A stretch of DNA of 50,000 nucleotides from Neocallimastix lanati (nom. inval.) (lineage: Eukaryota > Neocallimastigomycota > Neocallimastigomycetes > Neocallimastigales > Neocallimastigaceae), in NCBI GenBank assembly GCA_016946835.1, contig JACVTC010000002.1:1325001-1375000 (forward strand). The letters are read 5' to 3'. Of the stretch, positions 1-23,412 are shown one piece after another. The position numbers and the translations under genes are program-made. The notes below the pieces were generated by a model. The model was not told where the DNA came from. It did no database searches and worked only from the letters and a program-made list of their open reading frames with translations. How positions within the stretch are numbered: the stretch's first letter is position 1; each line of letters starts with the position of its first letter.

Positions 1-998
1 AAAAATTTTTTTCTTTATTATTATTATTATGCTTTCTCATTATTATTAAAATTAAATATATATAAATATTTTTAATTATATATATATTTTTTTAATTATA
101 TATATATATATATTTTTTATTTTTTATTTTTTATTTTTTATTAGGGGTTATATTTCTACTATTTTTATGTTTTTATTTATTTTATTTATTTATTTATTTA
201 TTTATTTTTTTTTTTTATTTTTTATTTTATTATTTTATTTTACATCATTTATGAAGATTTTAATATATGTATATACAACCAAAAAAAAGAAAAAAAAAAT
301 TTATTGAAAAAAAAAAAATATTTTTAAAATAAAATATAAAATAAAATATATAAAATAACATATAAAATAACATATAAAATAACATATAAAATAACATATA
401 AAATAAAATATATAAAATAAAAACTATATATATATATATATATGATATTTAAATTTTATTAATATGTAACATTAAAAAAAAAAATTTTTTTTTTGAATGA
501 AAAAAAAAAAAAAAAATATTGATATTTATTTCTTTATTTTTTATTTCTTTATTTTTATTTTTATTTTTAATTTTAATTTTAATTTTATTTTTTTTTATTA
601 TTTTATTTCTATATCTAATAATATAATTTTTAGAATTATAAATTTTGAATTTTTGAATTTAACTCTTTTAAAGATTCTATCGGATACATAAATAAATAAA
701 AATGATGAATATATATATTATATTATATTTTATTTTATATGTATAATATATATATAAATGAATAAATAGTACTTTTACATTTTTTTTTTTTCTGTTTTGT
801 TTATGTTTTTGTTTGTTTCTAAAATGTTTTTTAATTATTAAACTTTAAATAAATTAAGGTAATGAAATTTTATTATATAGTTATTTTTTTTATTTTATAT
901 TTTAAAATAAAATAAAAATAAAAATGACTATTTAACTATTAAATAAAACCATTTTCTTTTCTTTTTCTTTTCTTTTTCTTTTTCTTTTTTTCAATTTC

Positions 999-1035
<37 letters not shown>

Positions 1036-1146
1036 TTTATTTTTTCAGTTTTTTTCAAAAAATAAAATAACAAAAAAAAAAAAAATTATTATAAAGATAT
1101 TTATATTTTACATTATATTTTAAAATTTTTAATAATTTTTTTTCCT
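1..1146. other. AT-rich intergenic DNA with simple repeats
   Basis: No credible gene. The stretch is A/T homopolymer and short repeat DNA: about five copies of a 12-mer (ATAACATATAAA) near 345-410, a TA run near 423-443, pyrimidine-rich CTTTT repeats near 955-990 and an (ATT)n run near 1001-1032. A short open frame near 500-690 is mostly Lys, Phe and Ile from homopolymers and looks accidental. The last part lies just downstream of the ceramide synthase stop codon and should hold its 3' UTR. Confidence 0.8.
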
Positions 1147-3135
<1,989 letters not shown>

Positions 3136-3353
3136 GATAGATATTTTTTATTTTTATTTTTATTTTTGATATTATTATGGTTGCTAAATATATATTTGTA
3201 TTATTATTAATTTTTTGTATTATTATTAATTTTTATTTATATTTTTTTCTAAATTGTAAAGTATTATCATATATTTTAAAGAATTAATTGAAAAGACGTC
3301 GAGGTCAGGTATAGTTATTGTATTGTTATAAGAATATTTTATATTTTATAAAA

Positions 3354-3390
<37 letters not shown>

Positions 3391-3769
3391 TAACAATATT
3401 AATAAAGAATATGTATATTACATCTAATGGTTTAAAAATTTATTATAATAATATTATACAAATATCTATTTAATATTTTATGTTTCTTTTTTCTATTTCA
3501 TAATTTTTATTAATGTTTATATATATAATTAATTACCTTAAATATATAATTTAAATATTATAATATAATTTTTTTTTTATAAGTTGTAATTTTTTCTATT
3601 TCGGTTTTATATATATCTATAAAAAAAAACTTTTTTTGTTGATAATTATTATATGATTATATATTTATTATTTTATGAAATTATAAAATTATTGATTTGG
3701 TTCAATTGTTGTTTTTGTTTATTTTTTTTTTTATTTTTTTTTTTTTTCTTTTTCAATTGTTAACTATTT

Positions 3770-3822
<53 letters not shown>

Positions 3823-4120
3823 GAAGAAGAAAAAGGAAAAAGATTTAGTAAAAAAAAAAAAAAAAAAGTATTCAAAAAATATAATTGATTAAATTTTATT
3901 TAATTTATTTAATTAAAAAATTTATAATATAATATATTAAAATAATATATTAAATTTAAATTAATATCAAAAAAAAAAAAAAATAGAAAAAAAGATTCAT
4001 GTATTGTAACACATTATTTAATTATTCAATTATTTATTATATAGTTATTTATTAATAAATACTCTTTTTTATTATATATTATTCCATTATTTTCTTATTT
4101 CTTATTTATTATTTAATTAC

Positions 4121-4424
4121 TTATTATTTATTATTTATTATTTATTATTTATTATTTAATTATTTATTATTTTTTTATTATTTATTATTTATTATTTATT
4201 ATTTATTATTTATTATTTATTATTTATTATTTATTATTTATTATTTATTATTTATTATTTATTATTTATTATTTATTATTTATTATTTATTATTTATTAT
4301 TTATTATTTATTATTTATTATTTATTATTTATTATTTATTATTTATTATTTATTATTTATTATTATTTATTATTATTATTTATTATTTATTATTTATTAT
4401 TTATTATTTATTTTATTATTTATT
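4121..4424. repeat. (ATTATTT)n heptamer array
   Basis: About 300 bp of near-perfect 7-bp units. The same unit recurs at about 20258-20398 and, in reverse complement, at 20712-20904. Confidence 0.9.
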
Positions 4425-5035
4425 TATTTATTTAGCTTTAAATTATAAAAAAAAAAGGTTAATTATCACATAAAACTTGACTTTTCTTAAAATTATATAC
4501 CTGACTTTTTTTTTTTTTTTTGACTTTCAATTTTTAACTCATTCTAATAAAAAAATTTAACTAATTACTATTATTTAAGTAATTTTTATTTCATCTTTAT
4601 TTTTTTTTCTAAAAAGAAAAAAAAAACATTAAATGAATAATAATTATGAATATGAATATGAATCACCTTTTTCTCATTAAAATAATAATATTAATTAGAA
4701 AAGATCTTTAATATAAAATAAATTATTAATAAAATTCTTCACTTTATTAAAATTATTATCTAATGCATAAAGAAAATAAAAATATATATAAAAAAAAGTA
4801 TAACTTTATTATTATTAATATAATTATTATTATAATATCTAAATATGAATATTATTTATAGGTTACTACTTTTTATATATATGTCAATATTAGCTATTAG
4901 TTATTTATATTATGCTTATTTGATCTTCTATTACAGTAATTATTTCTATATAATAAATATATTTTGATGTGATATTTAAATGGTCTATAGAATGAAAATG
5001 AAAATTTGACTATTCCATAAGAAACTAAAAATATA

Positions 5036-5262
5036 AATAAATAAAAAATAAAATATAAATAAATAAAATATAAATAAATAAAAAATAAAATATAAATAAA
5101 TAAAAAATAAAATATAAATAAATAAAAAATAAAATATAAATAAATAAAAAATAAAATATAAATAAATAAAAAATAAAATATAAATAAATAAAAAATAAAA
5201 TATAAATAAATAAAAAATAAAATATAAATAAATAAAAAATAAAATATAAATAAATAAAAAAT
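5036..5262. repeat. 22-bp A-rich tandem array
   Basis: Roughly nine to ten copies of a 22-bp unit made of TAAATAAATAAAAAATAAAA-like sequence, ending at a poly-T run near 5277. Confidence 0.85.
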
Positions 5263-5531
5263 AATTAATAATTAATTTTTTTTTTTTTAGAACACAATCA
5301 AAATTAATTTTAATTTTATTTCTTATTTATTTAAATAGATTTGAATCTATTTATTTATTATATTTTATATTTATTATATTTTATATTATATTTATTATAT
5401 TTTATATTTTATATTTATATTTAAATTTATTATATTTATATTTATTATATTTTATATTTATATTTATATTTATATTTATATTTTATATTTATATTTATAT
5501 TTATATTTATATTTATATTTGAATGAATAAT

Positions 5532-5634
5532 TTATAAATAAATAAATAAATAAATAAGTAAATAAGTAAATAAGAAAATAAATAAATAAATAAGTAAATA
5601 AGTAAATAAATAAGTAAATAAGTAAATAAATAAG

Positions 5635-5665
<31 letters not shown>

Positions 5666-5706
5666 GTAAATAAGTAAATAAGTAAATAAGTAAATAAGTA
5701 AATAAG

Positions 5707-5745
<39 letters not shown>

Positions 5746-5781
5746 GTAAATAAGTAAATAAATAAATAAATAAGTAAATAA
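5532..5781. repeat. TAAA/TAAG tetramer array
   Basis: About 250 bp of tetramers in which TAAG variants are interspersed at semi-regular spacing among TAAA units, giving a higher-order pattern of 8 and 12 bp. Confidence 0.85.
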
Positions 5782-6105
5782 GGTGATTTTTTTTTATATA
5801 TTAGAAATTAAGGTTAATTTATTTGCTAATATTTATTTTTAAAATTTTTTTTTATTTTTTTTTTATTTCATCATGCTTCAATTATGTAATATAAAAAATT
5901 GACTTTATAAAAAAAAATAAAAATATTTATAATATATATATTTATATATCTATATATATATAAGATAGATATAACTATAGATATTAGATATGTTTTTCTT
6001 CTTCTTCTTTCTTCTGTATATGTCACTTTATAATAATTAAATAAATATAAAAATATTAAATATATAATTTATTTTTTATTTTATTTTTTATTTTATTTTT
6101 TATTT

Positions 6106-6262
6106 TATTTTATTTTTAATTTTATTTTATTTTATTTTATTCAATCTGTACTTTATATTCATATTCTACTATTTATTTTATTTTATTTTATTCAATCTGT
6201 ACTTTATATTCATATTCTACTATTTATTTTATTTTATTTTATTTTATTTTATTTTATTTTTT
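6106..6262. repeat. Two-copy compound minisatellite (locus 1)
   Basis: Two copies of the core TCAATCTGTACTTTATATTC...TCTACTATTTA, joined and flanked by (TTTTA)n. The same core, in one orientation or the other, forms the large arrays at 8758-9612 and 43900-44999. Confidence 0.85.
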
Positions 6263-6339
6263 ATTTTTTATAGAATTAACTCATAATATAAATTAATTCT
6301 GTGAAAGTTAAATATTTTATAATTAATTCAATAATTTTG

Positions 6340-6487
6340 AAACTGAGAAGCACGATCATAGTATAGAAGATGACCTTTCTTCGATTTAAGGTTAGACCGT
6401 CAAATTGGATTATTTTTGAGTGATAAGGTGGAATCGAACTCCGGACTATGAATATATACGCACGTTGACCATTTGACCCAATCTCAC
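6340..6487 (-). mobile_element. tRNA-derived SINE-like element or tRNA pseudogene
   Basis: On the minus strand, 6486 to 6421 reads like a tRNA. It has an A-box-like TGGGTCAAATGG and, about 35 bases on, a B box GTTCGATTCC that differs from the pol III consensus only at its edge. The cloverleaf is poor. Five of seven acceptor pairs form if the ends are GTGAGAT and TTATCAC, the T stem has internal mismatches, and no anticodon stem pairs. A functional tRNA is therefore unlikely. The more GC-rich sequence continues about 80 bp past the tRNA part (6420 down to about 6340) before returning to A/T background, as in the tRNA-unrelated body of a SINE. A plain tRNA pseudogene is the alternative. Confidence 0.55.
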
Positions 6488-6705
6488 AAAGAGTTTTTTA
6501 TAATTCTAATAATAATAAATAATAAAAAAAAATTTTTATTTTTTTTTTTTATTTATCTTTTTATCTAAATTTTATAAATTTTATAATAATAAGCCGTTCA
6601 TCTTTAATTGACGGCAATTTCATTATTTGTATTTTTTTTTTTTTTTATTAAATTTTTTATTTTTAACTTTTGTTTTGTTTTGTTTTTGTTTATTGGAATT
6701 ATACT
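6488..6705. other. AT-rich spacer with a short hairpin
   Basis: No gene. At 6593-6615 GCCGT and ACGGC arms enclose a 13-base loop. Its role is unknown. Confidence 0.5.
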
Positions 6706-6875
6706 TTAAATAAAAATAAACTTTTTAAAATAAATAATTTTTTTTAAATTTTAGAATATTCTAAGAAATGAATTTAATAAAAAAAAAAAATAAAAATTAA
6801 TAATAAAAAAAAAAAGAATAAAAATAAAATTAATAAAAATAAAAAATAAAAATAAAAAAAAAAGGATTTATATGA
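6706..6875. repeat. Direct repeat, left copy
   Basis: About 170 bp beginning TTAAATAAAAATAAACTTTT and ending GGATTTATATGA. It is nearly identical to 7384-7556; the differences are mostly homopolymer lengths. The two copies bound the block 6876-7383. Confidence 0.85.
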
Positions 6876-7383
6876 AATAATAATAATATAAGGCATATAT
6901 TGCTAATATATATATGTATATTTATGTTATAATTATGCTAAAACTATGCATATATATTTTATTTTTATTTATTTATTTTTTTATTTTTTTATTTTTTATT
7001 TTTATATTTTTTTTTGAACAAAATGGTATAGTTTTTTGCATAGTTTTAGCATCATATACCTATGTTGTTCATCATATATATTAATATAAGGTTTACGAAT
7101 AAATAGGGCAGTATTGTATTTGTATGCCAAATATATGCATATATATGTTCAAAAATATAGTGAATTTTGCTGAATATTTTATATAAAAATATTAGCAAAA
7201 GTGTAGTAAAATGGCATACAAATACAATCATACAGCTATATTGTTCATATAAAAATATTAATAAAATTATAAAAATAATAATTAAAATATTTATAAAAAT
7301 AATAATAATAATATTAATTAAAATAATTAAAATAATAATAAAAATAATAATAATAATTAATAATAATATGCCTGAATATTTAA
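6876..7383. other. Block between direct repeats with two inverted-repeat pairs
   Basis: Unlike its surroundings, this block has little simple repeat in its central part. It holds two perfect 16-bp inverted pairs: ATGCTAAAACTATGCA at 6935-6950 with its reverse complement at 7037-7052, and TTGTATTTGTATGCCA at 7114-7129 with its reverse complement at 7212-7227. The motif GTTCA or its complement recurs between the arms. No protein is evident. It could be a small non-autonomous element or a solo unit of a tandem duplication. Confidence 0.55.
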
Positions 7384-7556
7384 TTAAATAAAAATAAACT
7401 TTTTAAAATAAATAATTTTTTTTAAATTTTAGAATATTCTAAGAAATGAATTTAATAAAAAAAAAAAAATAAAAATTAATAATAAAAAAAAAAAAAGAAT
7501 AAAAATAAAATTAATAAAAATAAAAAATAAAAATAAAAAAAAAAGGATTTATATGA
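7384..7556. repeat. Direct repeat, right copy
   Basis: Partner of 6706-6875 in the same orientation. Confidence 0.85.
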
Positions 7557-8320
7557 TAAATATAATGATCAGATAACGGATAATAAATAATAAAATAATT
7601 TAAAAAAATTTGAAAATTTCAATTTCTTTTTTTTTTTTTATTAATTTTATTTTAATTTTATTTCATTCTCATAATTATTAAGAAATAAAGAAATTAAAAA
7701 ATATTTATATATGTATATATATTTTATGTAAATATAAAATATATATATATGTGTGTATATATATATAATAAGATATTAATATTTGAAATAAAAATAAAGT
7801 AAAATTTAAAGGTACGATTTATATAAATAAGAAAAAAAAAAAAAAATAATTATAATAAATAAATTAATAAAATATATATAAATTTTAAAAGTAAAGTAAA
7901 ATATATATATATATGTATATATATATTTTTATATATATTTTATATTTTATATTTTTTTTTGTATTTTGATTAAAAGAAAATATTTTTTTTTTTTTTTAAT
8001 ATATTATTATATAAAAGAATTATGGATGATTATTTATTGATTATAAATATTAAATATACTATATTATTATTTTTATATATATGGTTTATTATTTTTTTTG
8101 TTTATATAAAATATTTATATATTAAAATAATATGTTATTATTATTATATTATTATATTATATTATTATATTATTATTTTATTATTTTAATAATTTAAGAT
8201 ATTATTTTATTATATTATTATATTATATTTTTTTTTTTTTATTATTTTAATCATTTTTTTTTTTTATAACTTTTATTCCTATTAACATTTTCCTTTTCTC
8301 TTCAATGATAATATTAATAG

Positions 8321-8352
<32 letters not shown>

Positions 8353-8579
8353 TATTTTTTATTTTTTATTTTATTTTTTTTTTATTTTTTATTTTTTATT
8401 TTTATTTTTATTTTTATTTTTTCTTATTCTATCATTATTATTATTTATATTATATTATATTATATTTTATTTTCTTAAATATTTTCTTCTTTCAAAAAAA
8501 AAAAGAAAAAAAGAAAAAAAATTTCTTTTTTTTTTTTAATTTTTATTTTATTTTATTTTTTTTTTTATAAAATAAAAAA
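7557..8579. other. AT-rich spacer downstream of the Mdm1-like gene
   Basis: No gene. It contains TA runs with one TGTGTG interruption (about 7740-7770), ATT repeats (8320-8345) and A/T homopolymers. The part next to 8580 should hold the 3' UTR of the minus-strand Mdm1-like gene. Confidence 0.7.
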
Positions 8580-17989
<9,410 letters not shown>

Positions 17990-19184
17990 TTTTAAAATTT
18001 AATATATATTCTTTTAATTAAAAAAAAATATTTATATATATATATATAGTGTATATATAATTTATAAATAAAATGTTTATAAAAAAAAATAATGTTGATA
18101 TAACTAAAATTAATATGCTTATTGATAATAGATATATATATCTATGTATAAAATTTATTTAATTTATCTTTATATTAATTTATTATTTCTTGAAATTTCT
18201 TTTTTTTTTTTTTTTTTTTTTCTTTATTTTTTTATTGTTATTATTATTATTATTAATAATAACTATTATATTTTCAATTTTTTATTATTTAAATTTTATT
18301 TCAAAATTTAATTTTAATAAAATTATTTATATAAATTCTATTTTTGTCTTTATTATTTATTATAATTTATTATTAATTATCACTATTATTATTTATTATT
18401 TTCTATAATTACTTATTATTTGAATTATTAATTTTAATACTCTTTTTTATCTTTTCTTTTTTTTTTTTTTTTTATTTGGTTATAAAATATTATTTATTGA
18501 AGCAATAAATATTAATCAATCTTTTATTTTATTTTATTGTATTTTTTACTTTCTAATTAATAGCTTTAATTAAAATAAATAAGTAAATAAATAAAAATAT
18601 TTTTTACAATAAATGAATTAAAAGAAAATAATTATTTATAATTGTTTTTATAATGAAATCACTTATAAATAATTTTATACTTTCTCATCTATTTTTATTT
18701 ATTTATTTCTTCTTCATTAATATTGTATATCACTTAAAAATGAAATGTTTGCATAGTAAATACTTTGAAGACTTTCGTATAACTTTTTTTTTTTTTAATT
18801 AATAATTAAGAATTTATTTAATATGTACATTTAAATTATTATTGTGAATATTAAAATGTAAAAAATTATAGATAAATAATTTAAAAATTGTTATATTTTA
18901 ATAATATTTAAAAAAAAAAAATTAATTTCATTTTATATATATATTTATTACAATATTAATATTGAGAATTTATTTATAACTAGAAATAGAATTTTTATTA
19001 ATTTTATAATGAATTCTTTTTTATGATTAATTTTTTTTTTTCTTTATAGTTTGTAATTTATTAATTTATTTATTTATTTATTTTTAAAAAAGTTTTAACT
19101 GTTAATAGATTATTTATATTTTAAATTTGTATGAATAAATTATTTTTTACTGAAGTATTCATAACATAATATATAATTGTATAT

Positions 19185-19223
<39 letters not shown>

Positions 19224-19236
19224 ACATAAAATAAAA

Positions 19237-19281
<45 letters not shown>

Positions 19282-20257
19282 GGTTTTTTTATTTTTCCTT
19301 TTTTAATTTATATTTTCTTTTTTCTATTTGAAATTTCTTTCTTTATATTATTTTATTTATTTTTTGTTTAAAAGAAAGAAAATATTCAAGAAAATATTAT
19401 TAATAAAATATAAATATAACTGTTTCGCTTTTTTGAGGAAAAAAAAAAAAAAAAAAAAAAAAAAAGAAGATAAAAATAAAAAAAAAATAAATAAATAAAT
19501 AATATTAAATTATATATACTAATAATAATAAATAATAAATACTACGTTTATTATAATATTTTATAAGATGATATTTAATTTTTAAACTTGTTATATAATA
19601 TATTGTAATATATTGTATTATATGATATAATATATTATTAATAAAATATGTAACATTTTAATTTCTAAATATTCAATATATTCAATATATTCAAAAATAT
19701 TAATATCAGTTTTTTTTTTTATATTTTATATTTTATATTTTATGTTTTATTTATATCAATTTTATATTTATATATTTATAGTTTTTCAATGATATTTTAA
19801 GTCTACTTTATATTTATTTTATATTTACTTTTATAATATTTTATTTTTTTTTTATCAATTATCAGCATTTTTAATGTACTTTTAATAATTTTCAATATTT
19901 TCTACTTTTATCTATTTATAAAAAAATAATTAAATAGCTAATAAATAATATTAATATTATTAATATTAATAAAGATAATAATAAATAATGAAGATATTAA
20001 AGATAATAATAAAAAAAAAGATAATAATAATAAATATACTTTTAAAAGAATATGATACAATAGTTAACAATTCAAAATCTTAATTATTATATAAATAATA
20101 TTTTTTTTTTAAGTTTATTAATTTTTAATTAAAAAAAAAATTTATTTTTTTTTTCCTCTTCATTTTGTTTTCTGTAATTGGAAATTGGCTTTTTCTTTTT
20201 TTAAACTCTTTATTATTATGTCCATTTAATTATACAATACATTTATTTATTATTAAT

Positions 20258-20398
20258 TATTTATTATTTATTATTTATTATTTATTATTTATTATTTATT
20301 ATTTATTATTTATTATTTATTATTTATTATTTATTATTTATTATTTATTATTTATTATTTATTATTTATTATTTATTATTTATTATTTATTATTTATT
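20258..20398. repeat. (ATTATTT)n array, left arm of inverted pair
   Basis: About 140 bp of heptamers. The array 20712-20904 is its reverse complement, so the two could pair across about 310 bp. Confidence 0.85.
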
Positions 20399-20711
20399 CT
20401 TTATTTATATGTTTAATAGTTTTTTAATAAAATATTTTATATATTTTATTATTAAGTAAAGTTTATTTATTTATTAATATGAATAACTATTTAAATGAGT
20501 TAACTATTCGATTTACAATTTGAAAAATACATGGATATTTATACAAAATGTGGCTCATTAATAATACAATGAAAATCTTTATATGTTAATAATATAATGT
20601 ATTTCAAATATAGTGAAATAAATAATTAAATAAATAATAAAAATCGTTTTTGAAATTAAGTTAAAGTCTTTAAATATTAATTTCAAAATATTTTATTATA
20701 AAATATTTTTA

Positions 20712-20904
20712 AATAAATAAATAATAAATAATAAATAATAACAAATAATAAATAATAAATAATAAATAACAAATAATAAATAATAAATAATAAATAATAA
20801 ATAATAAATAATAAATAATAATTAATAATTAATAAATAAATAAATAATAAATAATAAATAATAAATAATAAATAATAAATAATAAATAATAAATAAATAA
20901 ATAA
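20712..20904. repeat. (AAATAAT)n array, right arm of inverted pair
   Basis: About 190 bp of the complementary heptamer with a few AAC and AATTAAT interruptions. Confidence 0.85.
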
Positions 20905-21593
20905 ATATTTTATTTTTCTAATTAAAAAAAATTGAATAATTAACACAAATTTTTTATTCAGAATAAATATAAATTTTTCAAATATTAGCAATAAAAAAAA
21001 TTTCTTCATATTACTGTTATATTAAAAAATTATATATTATTTATTAATAAACAATTATATATATAAATTATCAATATTTTATATAGTTATTTTTATTATT
21101 AATATCAATATCAATATTATATAGTTTTTTTATTTTATTAAAATTTTAATAGTAAAATAAAACTAAAATTTGAAAGAAATTAAGATAAAATATAAAATAG
21201 TAATAACATAACATTTTTAACATATTTATTTTTTTTATTTAATATTTTTTATTTATTTATTAATTTTATTTATTTATATGTTTATTTTTTAAAAATATTT
21301 TAAGCCACATTTTGCGAAATGCATTATTAATATTTTATTATTGCTTTTATTCTTTTTTTTTTATTATTTTTTTTTTTTAAAATAAAAAAAATGATTATAA
21401 ATGATATTATTCTAATAATTTACCATTAATTCTTATTAATATTATTATTATTATTATTATTAATAATACTAGTGGTAAAAAATAATTAAATTACATCAAT
21501 TTATCTAAATATATAAAAATAAATTTTAAAGAGAAAAAAAAATAAAATTAAATATATATATATATATATTATCTTTAAAATATTAAATTGCTA

Positions 21594-21636
<43 letters not shown>

Positions 21637-21745
21637 TAAGACAAAAAAAAAAAAAAAAAAAAAAAAAAACTTAAAGAAATTATTAAATCGATTTTTTTTT
21701 CTTTTCTGTTTTTTAGATTTATTGTTTTTTTTTTCTTAAAGAAAT

Positions 21746-22096
21746 CTACATTCCTCTTCCTCTATTAAACCTTCTTCCTTTAGCACCTCTTGTTAATGTA
21801 GTTTTAGTTCCTCTTCCAACACCTTTACCCTTAACTCCACCATTTTGGAACATTGGTGCATTCTTTAACATATCTGGAACAATTACAAAACGAATATTAG
21901 AACCACGAATATATACTTGATCAAGTTGTGAAACTCTACCATCTCTTTGAGTAATTGTTATATCACGCATTTGAATATTCATATTATCTTCTGCTTCATG
22001 TAAAATACCACGAAGTAACGCACCAGTGCATATTTCGACGGATACTGTATGACCTTGAGCTTCATGAAGTAATTTTACTGGAATTCCGATAGACAT
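21746..22096 (-). CDS. SMD3: Small nuclear ribonucleoprotein Sm D3
   Basis: Core component of the heptameric Sm ring on U1, U2, U4 and U5 snRNAs, acting in pre-mRNA splicing. The protein is 116 aa in one exon, a little shorter than human SmD3. Sm motif 1 runs about 8-45 ([13 protein letters not shown], then [11 protein letters not shown]) and Sm motif 2 about 62-80 ([17 protein letters not shown]). The N-terminus [16 protein letters not shown] is typical of D3. The C-terminus is basic and RG-rich ([20 protein letters not shown]), as expected for the arginine-methylated tail. Start and stop are unambiguous. It has no functional link to its neighbours. Confidence 0.97.
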   Translation of the reverse strand: MSIGIPVKLLHEAQGHTVSVEICTGALLRGILHEAEDNMNIQMRDITITQRDGRVSQLDQVYIRGSNIRFVIVPDMLKNAPMFQNGGVKGKGVGRGTKTTLTRGAKGRRFNRGRGM

Positions 22097-22208
22097 TTTT
22101 GAATTATATATATAAATACAATAAATAAAAATAAAAGAAAAAAAAAAAAAAAAAGAAAAAGAAAACTTTAAGTATATATATAATTAAAAATAAAGCATAA
22201 AATACATA

Positions 22209-22239
<31 letters not shown>

Positions 22240-23412
22240 TTAGTTATACTCAATAAATATATTTCAAAATATAAAAAATATATATATATATATATATAAT
22301 AATAATTAAATGAAATTTCATTTAATATTTAATATTTAATCAATTTATAAATAATAATTATATGAATATATAATTTTTATTATTATTATAATTTAATTGA
22401 TAAAATTTGATTAATATATTATTTATCCAATTAACTTTTTTTTTTCCATTTTTTCGTATATTATTATTAAAAAATATTATTAAAATGTTATTTATCTTTT
22501 TTTTTTTTTTTTTTTTTTGATTAAAAAAGTATTATTAAAATTCTAATTGTTGTATATAGATATGTAATATATTGATGTTTTATTAATTATTCTTTTATTT
22601 TAATATTTTTCTTTTTCCAAATTGTCTTTCTATTTTTTTTTTTTTTTTTTTTTTTTTAATAAATATCATTTATATTGTCTTATTTATAATGTGTTTCTCA
22701 TTTAAATCAAGAAATTCAATTTTAGAATTAGTTCCTTTCTTTGATCTATTATCCAACATTGAATTTTCTAATATAATTACTATTATTATTAATACTCCTT
22801 ATTTTTTTTTTTAATATTAAATTCTTGAGATGTATTAAATGAATATAAATTAAATAATAAGTGATATTATTATTCTTATGTTGTATGAATCAATTTCCAT
22901 TTATAATTAGAAAAAACCATTAATTGTAGTAAATGTACATATACCAAATTGATTAATATATATATATTTTATTATAAAGATTTTAAAAGTACATTATTGT
23001 CTTTAAAATAATTTAAAATATAATTCTTATTTAAAATTTTATATAAGAAAATATATATTTAATGATAATATATAATAAAAATAAAATAAAATCTATTAAT
23101 TATTTTTATAAATTTCTTTACATTAAATAATCCTTTGAATTAAATAATCTGATTTCTTTAAAATGTGATGTAAAAAAAATATTAAAATCTAAAATTAAAA
23201 AATTTTTTTTTAATTTTACAAAAATAAGATCAAAGAAAATTTATAGTGTATACAATTTATATAATTGTAATGTAATAAATACTTTTTTATATATTTTTAT
23301 ACTAATTAATTAAAAATTAATGTAAACACAAATAAAATAATTTTTATATTAAATTATTTATTATTTATTATTAATAATTATTATTTATAATTTATTTATT
23401 ATTTATTATTTG
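22097..23412. other. AT-rich spacer upstream of Sm D3, with a possible coding scrap
   Basis: No intact gene. A minus-strand stretch at about 22673-22790 reads as roughly 35 codons of mixed composition (includes MLDNRSKKGTNSKIEFLDL) before a stop. It may be a remnant of the decayed sequence at 23413-24490 or may be chance. The rest is homopolymer and TA-rich. Confidence 0.4.

Larger units (their letters stand above)
3136..6339. other. Gene-free, repeat-rich spacer
   Basis: No gene seen on either strand. It begins with the 5' flank of the ceramide synthase gene, which includes an isolated GACGTC palindrome near 3294. The rest is a poly-A run (3775-3821), an (ATTATTT)n array, a 22-bp array, ATTTAT repeats (about 5355-5521), TAAA/TAAG repeats and a short minisatellite, annotated separately where distinct. 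Stretches of ordinary complexity near 4440-4700 and 4830-5020 show no open frame with coding character. Confidence 0.7.
17990..21745. other. Gene-free spacer between Mdm1-like and Sm D3 genes
   Basis: I see no gene. The first few hundred bases are the promoter side of the Mdm1-like gene (TA run near 18033-18050). The rest is A/T-rich with homopolymers (T near 18199-18220, A near 19186-19221, A near 19441-19464), an (AAT)n run at about 21597-21635 and the two opposed heptamer arrays described below. Sequence near 21303 (AGCCACATTTTGCGAAATGC) resembles the end motif of the MITE-like elements at 39.8 and 45.7 kb, but no partner end was found. Confidence 0.65.

Noticed and set aside
3285-3320. 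GACGTC palindrome upstream of ceramide synthase as a regulatory site
   Set aside because: A single six-base palindrome without flanking consensus is too little to call an operator.
6421-6486. A functional tRNA gene on the minus strand
   Set aside because: The B box is good, but the acceptor, T and anticodon stems have too many mismatches.
7167-7391. A 74-codon frame rich in Ile and Lys
   Set aside because: Mostly an (AATAATA)-type repeat after a few codons of the inverted-repeat block; no coding character.
20547-21325. Possible MITE with ends AAAATGTGGCT and AGCCACATTTT
   Set aside because: Only 11 bp pair, neighbouring bases do not, and the longer CGAAATG end motif is present on one side only.
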